Part shown: positions 39,643 through 48,830 of the stretch, piece after piece
Numbering within the stretch: the stretch's first letter is position 1
Layout of the letters: every line of letters starts with the position of its first letter
Virus record (IMG/VR): IMGVR_UViG_3300045581_000993
Coordinates: 1 to 60,404 of that record
Length of the DNA: 60,404 nucleotides
Source of the DNA: a virus
Direction: 5' to 3' (one strand)
Translations under genes and position numbers: made by a program
Notes under the pieces: model-generated
Database searches by the model: none
Seen by the model: the letters and a program-made list of their open reading frames with translations, nothing else
What the model was told of the DNA's origin: nothing

Positions 39643-40050
39643 TTAATTTTCTTGTCCTATATCAGAATAAAAAACATGTATTTCCAAAACAGCATCGCCG
39701 TTTAACAACTCTTCTCCATCATTTACTAAAGTTAAAGGGTAACCTAATACGGATTTATATGGTTTAGGATTGCAGTTATTGACGTTGATTAAGATAAATT
39801 GATCTTCTAAAATGTCTAAAAAATCAATGGTATTTACTTCACCAAAAACAAGTTCACCAAGCATTACTTTTAAGATTGCCCCTTGACACTTGTAAGGCAC
39901 AAGATTTTTTAATTTTCTTATGCCGATTCTATGAGGAATGATACAGTTTAAAATCGTTGTATCTAAAATAACAAAAGGCTCTTCTTTTAAAGACAATAAT
40001 TCATCAGGAGTTATAATCTTTTTTTCATATCCAAAATTTACTATTGTCAT
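39643..40050 (-). CDS. Hypothetical 135-residue protein next to the S74 fibre
   Basis: The sequence is mixed alpha/beta, with many hydrophobic strands (EPFVILDTTILNCIIPHRIG). It is two bases downstream of the fibre gene, so it could be a fibre assembly or tip protein. No family recognised. Confidence 0.5.
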   Translation of the reverse strand: MTIVNFGYEKKIITPDELLSLKEEPFVILDTTILNCIIPHRIGIRKLKNLVPYKCQGAILKVMLGELVFGEVNTIDFLDILEDQFILINVNNCNPKPYKSVLGYPLTLVNDGEELLNGDAVLEIHVFYSDIGQEN

Positions 40051-40052
40051 AT

Positions 40053-41531
40053 TTACCTTTTAAGTTTTTTTAATTTTCTTTCAAGAATATCTACACGTTT
40101 TAAGGTGTTTTTTAATACTACCATTGATAATTCAAAAAGTTTATTTTTGGTAACTGACGGGCAGGTTTCAAAAGTGCCGTAAGCAAACCCGTTGCCCGGT
40201 AGTTTTTCAGAGCAGGAAATAATTAACCGCTTTGGGGTAGTTTTTAAAATCTCTACTTCAACTGATTTATTAAGTAAAATTAACTGTAGTTTACTCCCTT
40301 CAATGTTGGTTAATTTTTCTTTAAATACCAATTCATAGCTACATTCCGTTATCGGTTTAATTAGGCAAGACTGTAATATGTTAGGGACAAAACTTTTGTC
40401 CTCTACGACATAATCAGGTAAAATCTCTTTTAAAGGTTCGGCAATAACCCCAAAAGTTACCCCCTCACCATTTTTAATTTTATCTTTATAACTGTATTTA
40501 AAGAAAGGTATTTTACTAAATATCTTTAATGCTTCCTCTTCTATATCTTTGCCTGAAGATTCAATATTTTTGGTTTTAATGGAAGAAACGGCATTAAACT
40601 CGGAAGCCTTGACTCTATTGTTGCAGTTAATTGAGTATGAATACTGCCCTGATGCTGTTCCCGTGTTGCCGCTTGAATTAAGGTAACCGTAACTCCCGCT
40701 GTAAGGTTTATAATTGCCTGAGTCGTTGATATTGAGTGCATAGTTATAATTAATAACCTGTGCATTATTAGCCATAGAATAGATAGCTCCGAACTGACTA
40801 CCTGAATTATAACCAAAAGTAAAAGTATCTATTCCATTTGTCGGTGCATAAAACTGAAATTCATAACCTGCTCCATCACTAGTATTATCCCTATTCATTC
40901 GGAATCTTAATGTTTTGTTAGTACTATTAGGAATAGTTAAATCAAAATCAAAGCTTGCAGCAGTACTTCCGGTAGCAGTATAATTAAAAATCTGATTTGT
41001 AGTTTTATTAATAACATTACTTAAAGAAGTATTGATAGGTGTTCCTGTTACTCCTGACCCCGTAATATCACCTAATAAAGAAACAGTATTGACTTGTAAA
41101 ACAGAGTTTACGTACTCTACTACGAATATCTTGTTAGCAGCGTCTGTGTCTGCATCAGGAGTTGCAACATTAGAGATTCTGTTATTATTAACATTTATAT
41201 TTTTATAGAATAAAAATTGATCCGAACTGTTTTCATTAAAAGTCATTAAAAAACTTCCAATTATACCGGAATTTTGCTGATTTTGTTGATATTCTAAAGA
41301 ACTTAAATGAAACGTCCCATTAATATTAGTAGAGTCAGAAAAAAAACCCACTCTATATCCCTTCTCCTGAATATTGAGTAGATCGAGGTCTAAATTAATG
41401 ACATTAGATTCTATCGGTAATATATTTTCTAATCTCAAAATTCCATTAGGATATTCAAATAAAAATCTTTGTGTATCTCCTAAGATTTTTAAATTCGGTT
41501 TTATACCTCCGACAATTACAGTGGTTGCCAT
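40053..41531 (-). CDS. Tail fibre with C-terminal S74 intramolecular chaperone
   Basis: The protein has 492 residues. The N-terminal two-thirds is beta-rich fibre sequence (YNYTATG and NNRISNVATPDADTDAANK-like connector). Residues about 306-400 resemble the peptidase S74 domain, with a possible Ser-Lys dyad (S316/S317 and K321) and GVIAEPLKEILPDYV. That domain assembles trimers and cleaves itself off. An unusual insertion follows before the final coiled coil (VDILERKLKKLKR). Overlaps the small gene at 41516-41701 by 16 bases. Confidence 0.75.
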   Translation of the reverse strand: MATTVIVGGIKPNLKILGDTQRFLFEYPNGILRLENILPIESNVINLDLDLLNIQEKGYRVGFFSDSTNINGTFHLSSLEYQQNQQNSGIIGSFLMTFNENSSDQFLFYKNINVNNNRISNVATPDADTDAANKIFVVEYVNSVLQVNTVSLLGDITGSGVTGTPINTSLSNVINKTTNQIFNYTATGSTAASFDFDLTIPNSTNKTLRFRMNRDNTSDGAGYEFQFYAPTNGIDTFTFGYNSGSQFGAIYSMANNAQVINYNYALNINDSGNYKPYSGSYGYLNSSGNTGTASGQYSYSINCNNRVKASEFNAVSSIKTKNIESSGKDIEEEALKIFSKIPFFKYSYKDKIKNGEGVTFGVIAEPLKEILPDYVVEDKSFVPNILQSCLIKPITECSYELVFKEKLTNIEGSKLQLILLNKSVEVEILKTTPKRLIISCSEKLPGNGFAYGTFETCPSVTKNKLFELSMVVLKNTLKRVDILERKLKKLKR

Positions 41532-41701
41532 ATTACCTCCGTATCATCGTTTAATAAATCCCAACATATTTGCAATGATTTATCTTCTACGTAACTTTCA
41601 TCGCTAAGAGTCTGCCACATTACTCCGTCATAATACTCGAGCTTAACAATTTGCTGAGCTTGTGGTTTTTGTTTTGTTAATATTCTTTTATTTTTGCTCA
41701 T
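41516..41701 (-). CDS. Hypothetical 61-residue protein
   Basis: A short basic N-terminus is followed by YYDGVMWQTLSDESYVEDKS, which resembles the short fibre N-terminal pattern of the 236-residue neighbour (DGINWFTLATEDWV). It is one base downstream of that gene and overlaps the next. It may be a fibre adaptor. Confidence 0.5.
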   Translation of the reverse strand: MSKNKRILTKQKPQAQQIVKLEYYDGVMWQTLSDESYVEDKSLQICWDLLNDDTEVIWQPL

Positions 41702-41702
41702 T

Positions 41703-42413
41703 TTAAATTTCTGTATTAAATCTTAAAGTACCGGGCAATGGATTGTTAGGACGCTCGGATGTAGAGCCGCCAGGCATTGTAATACCTGCATTACCTGGTA
41801 TAATAGGATTAGGTGCAATGCTAATTGTGGCTATGTTATTATTTACAGTAACTATTATTTGATTAGCGCTGCCCTCAATGCTTACAATATTGTTTTCCGA
41901 TAATTCGGCAAAAACAATGTTATCCGTACCGACAGTTGCAACGGCTCCGGTAAGCATCCAAGCAGTTACGGCATTTACTGTTCCGCTAATTATGTTAATT
42001 ACATCACCTCTAACCATTTGAGACGGAGAATCAAAGTCGGCAGCTCTTGTTAATACCCAGTTAGTTGTAGTAGAACCGATATTAGTTACTATATATATTC
42101 CGTTTTGCAAAGCAGCTGTCTGATCTTTAACTAGGACTCTATTACCTTCAGCTAAAGCAACTCCATCAATAACAAGTGCGGTTTGCGTTCCTGAATTAGT
42201 TAAAGTAGCTCCCGTCCCATTAGTACCATTTGCATAAATAGCTGTTAAATTACTAATAGTTCCTACTAAACAGGCAGGTATCGTAGCAATGTTATTTAAC
42301 ACCCAATCTTCAGTTGCTAAAGTAAACCAGTTTATTCCATCGGTAAATTCAGGTTTTCCGGTAGGTGTCGGTAATGGCGCTTTTAGGTTATGGTCATTTA
42401 AGTTATTGCTCAT
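41703..42413 (-). CDS. Short tail fibre-like protein
   Basis: I start it at 42413 (MSNNLND) because a GAG-type ribosome-binding site is immediately upstream; the frame extends to 42449. Residues 55-165 are a classical phage fibre repeat (IDGVALAEGNRVLVKDQTA). The final 30 residues, GITMPGGSTSERPNNPLPGT plus LRFNTEI, match the end of the 494-residue fibre, so the two share a C-terminal tip module. Confidence 0.7.
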   Translation of the reverse strand: MSNNLNDHNLKAPLPTPTGKPEFTDGINWFTLATEDWVLNNIATIPACLVGTISNLTAIYANGTNGTGATLTNSGTQTALVIDGVALAEGNRVLVKDQTAALQNGIYIVTNIGSTTTNWVLTRAADFDSPSQMVRGDVINIISGTVNAVTAWMLTGAVATVGTDNIVFAELSENNIVSIEGSANQIIVTVNNNIATISIAPNPIIPGNAGITMPGGSTSERPNNPLPGTLRFNTEI

Positions 42414-42453
42414 GTTTTCTCTTTTATTTTTCTTAATAAATTTTACCATAAAA

Positions 42454-43938
42454 TCAAAGTGAAGTGTTAAACCTGATCATTCCAGGAATTAGCGCATTCG
42501 GTCTTTGCATGCTGTTACCTGCCGGCATAGTCATTGAGCTGTTACCGGTAAATACCGGATTAGGTTTAAACGTAGTAACAATCGGCATACTTAATAAGCC
42601 ACCACCGCTTACGTCTCCCTGCAGAGTTAATCCGGTATTTAAAAGGGTGTTTAAATAGGCTTGAGCTTCGTTTGCGCTGTTTGCTGCGTTATCAGCGGAA
42701 ATGTTAGCGTTAGAAGCAGAAGCAGCGGCATTTGAGGAAGAATTTGCTGCACTATTTGCCGACTGCTGAGCATCAGAAGCCGAACTTGATGCACTACCTG
42801 CTGAAATTCCTGCCGCTAAAGCGGAAGCAGCAGCTGCAACTGCCGATGCTGTAGCAGCAACTGCTGATCCCGATGCTTCTGCTGCTGCCTCTGTGGCTTC
42901 TGCTGCTGCCGCTGTAGCTTCTGCTGCCGCCGCTGTAGCTTCTAGTGCTGATGCTGCCGCTTCTGCTGCTGACGCCGCTGCTTCTTCCGCTGAAACAACC
43001 GCCTCCTCTGCTGAGGTTGCTGCTTCCTCTGCTGAAGTCGCGGCCTGCTCTGCATACTCTTGGCATTGTTGCTTTATTTCTTCTAATTGCTCGGTAGTAG
43101 CATAATCCTCCCCTGCAATTGCAATAGCAAATGCCCCGCCTGCAACAATTTTGGCCATTCCTATCCCCAGTTCCTCTAAAACCTGGGCTTCAGGTAAATT
43201 GACATTCGGAGTTTTTATTATGTAAGTAGCATCGGTTGGAGCAAGGTTTAATTGGACTTCAACCGGTCTATTTGTCGCGTCCCCTTGCCATACTCTTCCC
43301 TCGGTTAAGGATGGTAGGTTATCAATGGTAATGGTTTGCTGCGCAGTTGCAATATTTTCATTATTGCCTATGAATAATTGACCTGAAGGCAAGGTAGTAC
43401 TTAAATAATCTTCTCCAGGGACGGCAATTTGTATAACGCCGTCATTGTTTTTCATTAAACCATTATTTAGCTGATTTAAGGCTTGAGCGTTTGGAAGGTC
43501 AGAACTTGGTTGCTGCAAGATATATGTTGCATCCTTTGGTGCTGATCCTCCGCCGGCATCGATAAACGATAGAATACCATTACCGTTTGTTGCTATTACC
43601 TGCCCGTCAGTTCCATCCTGCAGCGGTAATCTCCAGATGGTGTTCCCGGTTAAATTACCGGCAGTAAAGCCAACATAATAATCATTAGAAGGATTACTCC
43701 ACTTTAGCCTATTAGTAATAATATCTTCAGTATTAGTGATGCTCGCAGAGTTAATACCGGTTGCATATATTGTATAAAGCTCAGCAGTACCGCCGGTAAT
43801 AACAGAAGACAAAATACTTTCAAAACTAGCCTCTTTTGCATATAAATAGTTAATTGGAGTGAGTCCTTCACCTCTATTAGCTAGCGCTATAAAAGCTGCT
43901 TTTTCTCTATCAAAACCCGGATTAAAATTATTAGCCAT
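42454..43938 (-). CDS. Large tail fibre with alanine-rich coiled coil
   Basis: The protein has 494 residues. Two copies of a DATYI...LPxAQxL...AGEDY unit (about residues 137-185 and 225-280) precede an unusual stretch of alanine-rich repeats (about 289-425, AAxSAEEAA and AAAEAT types), a parallel coiled-coil shaft. The C-terminal tip matches the short fibre. It would form the trimeric host-recognition fibre. The DNA of the alanine repeats is itself repetitive and could change in length. Confidence 0.75.
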   Translation of the reverse strand: MANNFNPGFDREKAAFIALANRGEGLTPINYLYAKEASFESILSSVITGGTAELYTIYATGINSASITNTEDIITNRLKWSNPSNDYYVGFTAGNLTGNTIWRLPLQDGTDGQVIATNGNGILSFIDAGGGSAPKDATYILQQPSSDLPNAQALNQLNNGLMKNNDGVIQIAVPGEDYLSTTLPSGQLFIGNNENIATAQQTITIDNLPSLTEGRVWQGDATNRPVEVQLNLAPTDATYIIKTPNVNLPEAQVLEELGIGMAKIVAGGAFAIAIAGEDYATTEQLEEIKQQCQEYAEQAATSAEEAATSAEEAVVSAEEAAASAAEAAASALEATAAAAEATAAAAEATEAAAEASGSAVAATASAVAAAASALAAGISAGSASSSASDAQQSANSAANSSSNAAASASNANISADNAANSANEAQAYLNTLLNTGLTLQGDVSGGGLLSMPIVTTFKPNPVFTGNSSMTMPAGNSMQRPNALIPGMIRFNTSL

Positions 43939-43942
43939 TACT

Positions 43943-44383
43943 TTAGAACTTAATTTGGTGCAACGATTCCAAACGCTCTCGTGCGTCTATATTGCTAACA
44001 CTCTGACCGGCAAAATCAGGTAAAACAGGAGGTATATCATCACTTGTAAAGTTGATATCTTCTAAAATAACAGGCGAGCTATTACCAGTTGCCTCAGGGC
44101 CTTGCGGCGTCTCTATCCCAAATGGGCGAGGATTTTGTACGGCTTTCGGATCACCTTTTATTTGCGGTGGTCTATTCTGCTCGTTTGGCTCATCAACAAA
44201 AGGACGCCCGACTATTGCTCCTGTCCAGACTAACTGATTCCCTCGCCATTCATATTGTTTAACTAAATCAGACCTGCTAAAAGGAAACCCTGAATAATCA
44301 CAAGTTCCAATAGGTTCAATTACGTCCTTTCTAACGTAATCTCCCATTTGCGTATTTACAGGGATAACTTTTAAGCTAGTCAC
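43943..44383 (-). CDS. Conserved phage virion protein, 146 residues
   Basis: The central SGFPFSRSDLVKQYEWRGNQLVWTG and GRPFVDEPNEQNRPP motifs recall a small protein found near adaptor genes in many short-tailed phages. It overlaps the 348-residue adaptor gene by 8 bases. Exact role unknown. Confidence 0.6.
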   Translation of the reverse strand: MTSLKVIPVNTQMGDYVRKDVIEPIGTCDYSGFPFSRSDLVKQYEWRGNQLVWTGAIVGRPFVDEPNEQNRPPQIKGDPKAVQNPRPFGIETPQGPEATGNSSPVILEDINFTSDDIPPVLPDFAGQSVSNIDARERLESLHQIKF

Positions 44384-45422
44384 TATACACCTCCAGTTTA
44401 AGCGGTACTTCCGTTGTATTATTAATCACTGCTGGATTTAAAGTTTCCTGATATCTAATTTTTAAGCCTTCTTCTTTTTCAGGAGCGTATTGTGCTGCTA
44501 GCATGCTAGCGAGTCCATATATTAGAGGAGTATAAAAATATGATGGGATATCTACGCTTTGTGTGTAATTCTCTAGCGTTTCTATACTGCTTTGACCGCT
44601 ATACATTATTAAATTATACATTGGAGCAGCAGTCTGCCAAATGTAGAGGGATGGAGTACGCTGGTAATCAACGTAGTAAATAGTAGGTCTACCGATTTGC
44701 GATTTATTGGGATAGGTTAAATATTCATATCTGGATACCTCGCTCATGGTAGTATCCTGTATCTGATTGTTAAAATAGACTTCCGAGATATCAAGAGTAG
44801 CTCCTCCTGTTTCCTGTATCTGATAATAGGGACACAAAGCTAAATTATCTTCCAGCAGAAACCACTGCGTAATACCTTTTTTATATAATGTTTTAGGGAT
44901 GGCCTTAACATAATAAATCGTCTGATAATCTGCGCTTTGACCGGAAAATGTTAAGGTATATTCTCTATCTACATTTGATTGTACACCTAGAATTTTGATC
45001 ACTTGGGGAGTAGAATAAGCATAGCCTATTAATCCATCTACTTGGGTTTCTGTGCAAGCAGTAGCAGGGTTACCATCAAAAGCATAAGCGGCTACTCCGC
45101 CATATCCTCCGTTGTTCGGAATACCGCCGAAATTCTGTCTTACATTACTTCTAAGGAATACTTGAAATATTTTAGTAATGTTGCTTGGCAGAAGGTAGGA
45201 TACTTGTCCTGGAGTTAAAAAAACAGGATTTAATTTTAGTGTCCATAAGTTAACATTAGAGTTAGCCCAATCACTTAAAATAAAATTAATAATATTAAGT
45301 GCTGAATTATATTGCTCGGCAGTTATCATGCTCAGAGGCATGCCAATTAACTCATAAGCCTTTCTGATAATCAGCTCTCCTTTTATATTACTAAAGCTAT
45401 AACTTCCACTAGTTGCCGGCAT
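44376..45422 (-). CDS. gp4-like adaptor with inserted discoidin-like domain
   Basis: The protein has 348 residues. The N-terminus (IKGELIIRKAYELIGMPLSMITAEQY) and the C-terminal part resemble the gp4/tail-tube adaptor family. Residues about 100-180 look inserted: AYAFDGNPATACTETQVDGL followed by two beta strands, a discoidin/F5-8C pattern that often binds carbohydrate. It would sit between the portal and the gp10-like hub. Confidence 0.65.
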   Translation of the reverse strand: MPATSGSYSFSNIKGELIIRKAYELIGMPLSMITAEQYNSALNIINFILSDWANSNVNLWTLKLNPVFLTPGQVSYLLPSNITKIFQVFLRSNVRQNFGGIPNNGGYGGVAAYAFDGNPATACTETQVDGLIGYAYSTPQVIKILGVQSNVDREYTLTFSGQSADYQTIYYVKAIPKTLYKKGITQWFLLEDNLALCPYYQIQETGGATLDISEVYFNNQIQDTTMSEVSRYEYLTYPNKSQIGRPTIYYVDYQRTPSLYIWQTAAPMYNLIMYSGQSSIETLENYTQSVDIPSYFYTPLIYGLASMLAAQYAPEKEEGLKIRYQETLNPAVINNTTEVPLKLEVYSD

Positions 45423-45439
45423 TTTATCTTCCTCTTTAC

Positions 45440-46105
45440 TTACAATTGCAGGAATTGAGCTTTAAGAATCGAGTTATTAGCATTTGTGCCAATCTTAATG
45501 AGTAAATTGCTAGCTAAAGAATTATACTGTATTAATGCAGATGCCGTAGCGGCGATAGCGGGAGCTGCAAAATTACCATTAGCTGGGGACGTTAAGTCAT
45601 CATATTTGCCCATGCCTAAATTATTCTTTAGCGATAAAAACACCTGATAAGTAGCAGGATTAGCTGTTGCTGCTACGATATTTAAGGCATAGCTTATAGA
45701 AGAAGTATTGGTCTTAGCGGTATTTAATAGAATCATTGGAAAATATCCAATAGAAGCAACTCCAACTTGAACAGTAGAAGCGTTAGTGGTGTTTGGAATT
45801 ATCTGCGTTACAGTATCAAAGCAGTTAACACTTGTAACTGTATTTGCATTGGGACCCGCTAAGGTTTCACTAATAAAAACTCCATTCTGATAACCAGTAA
45901 TAAGAAAATTAATACCAGAAAGATTTGCTGTTGAATTAAGAGTAATTCTTGGAACAATACCGAAATCAATAAAATTAACTATTCTTGTGGTTTTATTAAC
46001 ATAAGAACCATTTAATAGCAGCGGAGTACTTGCAGTTAGTGTTTGAAAAAGCGATATTCCGTTTGCTATGGGAGCAGGCCAATTATATTCATAAAATTGA
46101 GACAT
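45440..46105 (-). CDS. Conserved virion protein next to capsid, 221 residues
   Basis: The sequence is beta-rich, with many Asn, Thr and Ser and no charged clusters, consistent with a capsid-adjacent structural protein. YEYNWPAPIANGISLFQTLT is a recognisable start for such proteins in short-tailed phages. It follows the major capsid gene by 99 bases. Function unknown; it may decorate the head. Confidence 0.55.
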   Translation of the reverse strand: MSQFYEYNWPAPIANGISLFQTLTASTPLLLNGSYVNKTTRIVNFIDFGIVPRITLNSTANLSGINFLITGYQNGVFISETLAGPNANTVTSVNCFDTVTQIIPNTTNASTVQVGVASIGYFPMILLNTAKTNTSSISYALNIVAATANPATYQVFLSLKNNLGMGKYDDLTSPANGNFAAPAIAATASALIQYNSLASNLLIKIGTNANNSILKAQFLQL

Positions 46106-46204
46106 AATTTATCCTTTTATTTATATTGTATGAAGCACTAGCTAGTTATTTTTAGTTAGTGCCTCTTTTTTTAACAGATTTTTAAAACTTATCCCTGTAT
46201 AGGT

Positions 46205-47134
46205 TTAAGCAGTTGAACCTTGTGCGCCAATTACCCCAAGAGGAGTAAACATACCAAAAGAATAACGACCTGATGCAAGCACTGACATGGTTTCAGTTAC
46301 AGGATCGGTTGTAACGTTTACTTTAAGCGGACGTCTTACAAAATGCTTACGACTTCCCTTAACATTAGTTAATCCAAACCAGTTGCTAGGATTTGTTAAG
46401 AAATGGCTTACTTCATAACCTTGTGGAATAGCCTTCATGTTATAAAGTGCATTTATATCATTATTAGCCGTTCCTGTTCTAAATACAGATTCAAGTAACC
46501 TGCAACCTGAGAACATTAAGTCTTGTGGAAGTAGCAATCTCTCAATTTGAGCATTAATTAGCAGTCCTGCCTGATCTTTCATTTTACCGGCAAGAATTAC
46601 TGCCTGTTCAACGCCTGCCTCACTAAAGTCGACATAAATACTAGCACCGTTATATCCCGCAACTCTGTTGGAAAAAACACCGCCGTCGTAAGGTTGATTA
46701 AATGAGCAGAGAGGTTGTCCGTTAGCTAGAGTTGCTGCTGTGTTAAACGCCTGGTTAAAAGGGTTCATAGCTACTACTTCTCTGGTTTGTTCATAAGAAG
46801 TAGTAAGCGATTTGGTACCATTAAAGAACTGATCGGCATAAAGATCATCTTCCATGGCAATATTAGTAATCTGAAAACCGAGGGCAAATTCCCGGTGGAC
46901 GAATTCATAAACAAACCGCTCAGCCATGGTATCCATTTTAATAGGAGCACCTTGTGTTTTCTCAAGAGCGTAACCTGTTCCTCTAATATCAACCATCCTT
47001 TCGGTATGTTTGACAGAATTAGCCTGTTCATAGATTTTGGTATATTCCCCTTTAAACCGATCATACTGAGATTTTACCTCATAAAGACCTGGCCAAAGCA
47101 GACTTGGAATATCACCGGTTGTTATAATAGACAT
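46205..47134 (-). CDS. Major capsid protein
   Basis: The protein has 309 residues. The N-terminus is MSIITTGDIPSLLWPGLYEV, and the sequence continues with E-loop and spine-like regions of the HK97 fold (FVYEFVHREFALGFQITNIAMED). It lies between a decoration-like protein and the adaptor genes, with the scaffold upstream, which is the capsid position. The family call is by eye; no search was possible. A 41-residue ORF just upstream repeats its first residues. Confidence 0.75.
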   Translation of the reverse strand: MSIITTGDIPSLLWPGLYEVKSQYDRFKGEYTKIYEQANSVKHTERMVDIRGTGYALEKTQGAPIKMDTMAERFVYEFVHREFALGFQITNIAMEDDLYADQFFNGTKSLTTSYEQTREVVAMNPFNQAFNTAATLANGQPLCSFNQPYDGGVFSNRVAGYNGASIYVDFSEAGVEQAVILAGKMKDQAGLLINAQIERLLLPQDLMFSGCRLLESVFRTGTANNDINALYNMKAIPQGYEVSHFLTNPSNWFGLTNVKGSRKHFVRRPLKVNVTTDPVTETMSVLASGRYSFGMFTPLGVIGAQGSTA

Positions 47135-47136
47135 AA

Positions 47137-47262
47137 TTAATTACCTTTATTTTTAGTTTTCTTTACTGATCCTGCCTTAACAGGTGTTTTTTTCTTCTCT
47201 TTCGGTAGGTATAATCCTTCCTTTAAAAGAGATGGCATATTACCGCTTGTTATTATGGACAT
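47137..47262 (-). CDS. 41-residue ORF duplicating the capsid N-terminus
   Basis: ATG 47262 opens MSIITSGNMPSLLKEGLYL, matching 13 of the first 18 residues of the major capsid protein directly downstream, followed by a Lys-rich tail (PKEKKKTPVKAGSVKKTKN). A longer frame begins at 47346 but would overlap the 272-residue gene. The duplicated stretch also shares DNA around the start. It may be a decoy, a regulatory leader or a minor capsid-terminus protein. Confidence 0.5.
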   Translation of the reverse strand: MSIITSGNMPSLLKEGLYLPKEKKKTPVKAGSVKKTKNKGN

Positions 47263-47272
47263 AATCCTAATC

Positions 47273-48091
47273 CTAGCTAGTGAAGAATACACCTGGAGTA
47301 CCGGCAGACCCATGGATATGCACGTTAAATTTACATAACACATCAATAAAAGGCATATTTATACCTTGTACTAATCCTGCAGGATTTGCATTTGTCTGTA
47401 ATTCCGGAACCAAACCAATAATTTTTATTTCAAATCCTGCATTACCAGATCCTCCGACGGCTAAAGTTATTGAACTACCATCTAAGTAATAAGCAGACTG
47501 TCCAGTTGTAGTATTACCTGTTGCTGGATTATTGGTAGGAATTGCCCCCACAGGGGCAGTAAAAGCTACTCCTCCTACTTGTAATTTGGCATTTTGACCA
47601 GAAAAAATATATTGAAATATAGATGGAGCAATATTGTTTTGAGCAGGAGCAGCAGTGTTATTCGTTGAAGTAGAAATCTGAACTTTAAATACTACTTCTG
47701 GATCATCATTAACCCAAGCAATGATTTTTGTACCTTTTTTAACTTGTCTGCTTGCTGGCCAATAATCAGAATTTACTTGATAGCCAGTTAAAGCATCTGT
47801 AAATTCACAACCTATAAAAATTCCTACAGGTACTCCTACTATTGTGTTTGCCGCAGCCCCAGCTTGTGGAGTTAATGCTGGTACTATAGTACCTAATTGA
47901 GCATCCCATGTAGCAGAAGTTCTTGCTGGATAATATTTAACCATATCACCTTGAAAGATACTAGTGTTCCAAGTAGTTTGACCATCAGCAGAGGCATAAA
48001 TAAAGTATTGGCCTAATTTTTGTGTTCCGCCATTTCCTATTTGAGATTGAACTATTTGCAATCCATAAGGAGCGTTAATGCCATTAGACAT
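47273..48091 (-). CDS. Decoration-like virion protein
   Basis: The protein has 272 residues. It begins MSNGINAPYGLQIVQSQIG and contains GIFIGCEFTDALTGYQ, YWPASRQV and WVNDDPEVVFKVQIS, which match small capsid-associated proteins of marine and intracellular phages. A long Thr/Ala/Asn-rich loop is inserted in the middle (about 150-200). It precedes the capsid gene. Exact role, decoration or cement, is inferred. Confidence 0.7.
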   Translation of the reverse strand: MSNGINAPYGLQIVQSQIGNGGTQKLGQYFIYASADGQTTWNTSIFQGDMVKYYPARTSATWDAQLGTIVPALTPQAGAAANTIVGVPVGIFIGCEFTDALTGYQVNSDYWPASRQVKKGTKIIAWVNDDPEVVFKVQISTSTNNTAAPAQNNIAPSIFQYIFSGQNAKLQVGGVAFTAPVGAIPTNNPATGNTTTGQSAYYLDGSSITLAVGGSGNAGFEIKIIGLVPELQTNANPAGLVQGINMPFIDVLCKFNVHIHGSAGTPGVFFTS

Positions 48092-48412
48092 AATTTCCTC
48101 GTATATTGTTAATTATTAAAAAATATAAATATTTTAAATTTAAAAAAAGATAAGCTAATTCAAGCTCAGGAGACCTTTTAACGTCTAGTTATGACGATAA
48201 ACTTTGTTATAGATAAGTTTCAAAACTAGCCTGTTTGTGTCTTGCGATGACAGAGGTAGCTTTTTTAGAAAAAGATTTAGCTACAAACTACGCCTTTTAA
48301 CGTCTAGCAATGACGGGAACTTTTTACAGTCTAGTTATGACTTTTTTTACCTAATTGTATTATAGCAAAAATACTGCTACTTTTGCAAATCGTACTACTA
48401 ATTTAGGGTTGT
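48092..48412. repeat. 321-base non-coding leader with degenerate GTCAT-AGACGTTAAAAGG repeats
   Basis: Four related segments occur, reading on the minus strand GTCATAACTAGACGTTAAAAGG (written here as parts: GTCATAACTAGACG and TTAAAAGG) or close variants. They lie near 48177-48196, 48236-48252, 48296-48314 and 48322-48342. They resemble the GTCATTGCGAGA-type repeats common in Rickettsia genomes. The region lies between the shared-class promoter near 48360 and the capsid operon, so it would be a long transcribed leader. No gene was found. Confidence 0.5.
48359..48393 (-). promoter_or_regulatory. Shared-class promoter (ACGA-N25-TGCTATAAT) of the capsid operon
   Basis: On the minus strand TGC precedes the -10 TATAAT at 48359-48364, and ACGA lies at 48390-48393. 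The gap is 25 bases, two less than in the other members, so this is a weaker case. Downstream comes the long leader and then the capsid-type genes. Confidence 0.5.
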
Positions 48413-48799
48413 TTAGATATCTTCAATCCCTTGAGCTAAAATAAACTCCAACTTTGTCTTTTTTAATTCTAGTTGTTCTTGTTGGATTTGATTAAATATT
48501 TTTACCCATTTTTTATAATTAATTTTAAATATAGCTTTCTTTCCTTTTCTTAGATCATTTTTTACTTTTTCATTACCTAAAGCTATTCTAGTTATTCGTA
48601 TTAAATACAAATCATCGTCATCGGCTAACATCTTTTTTAGACTACTGGTTGCATATCCTGTAATACAATCGTCAAAAAAATCATTTGGGAAATCAAACAC
48701 AATAATAAGACTATATAACCCATCTTCATCCAAAGATATTTCAACAGAATATTTATTTGCTGATAGCGCGCATATTTCTTCTATTTGATATTCATACAT
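48413..48799 (-). CDS. Hypothetical 128-residue protein between fibre and leader region
   Basis: The sequence is acidic in the first half (VEISLDEDGLYSLIIVFDF) and basic and helical in the second (EQLELKKTKLEFILAQGIED). No family recognised. It follows the fibre gene at 48831-49922 and precedes the shared-class promoter. Possibly an immunity or regulatory gene inserted in the virion block. Confidence 0.5.
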   Translation of the reverse strand: MYEYQIEEICALSANKYSVEISLDEDGLYSLIIVFDFPNDFFDDCITGYATSSLKKMLADDDDLYLIRITRIALGNEKVKNDLRKGKKAIFKINYKKWVKIFNQIQQEQLELKKTKLEFILAQGIEDI

Positions 48800-48830
48800 A
48801 ACATATTCTCTCGATTAAATTCTTTAAAAA

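Noticed and set aside
42794-43105. Ser/Arg/Gly-rich or alanine-rich frames over the large fibre repeat
   Set aside because: They arise from the repetitive DNA of the alanine-rich coiled coil read in other frames.
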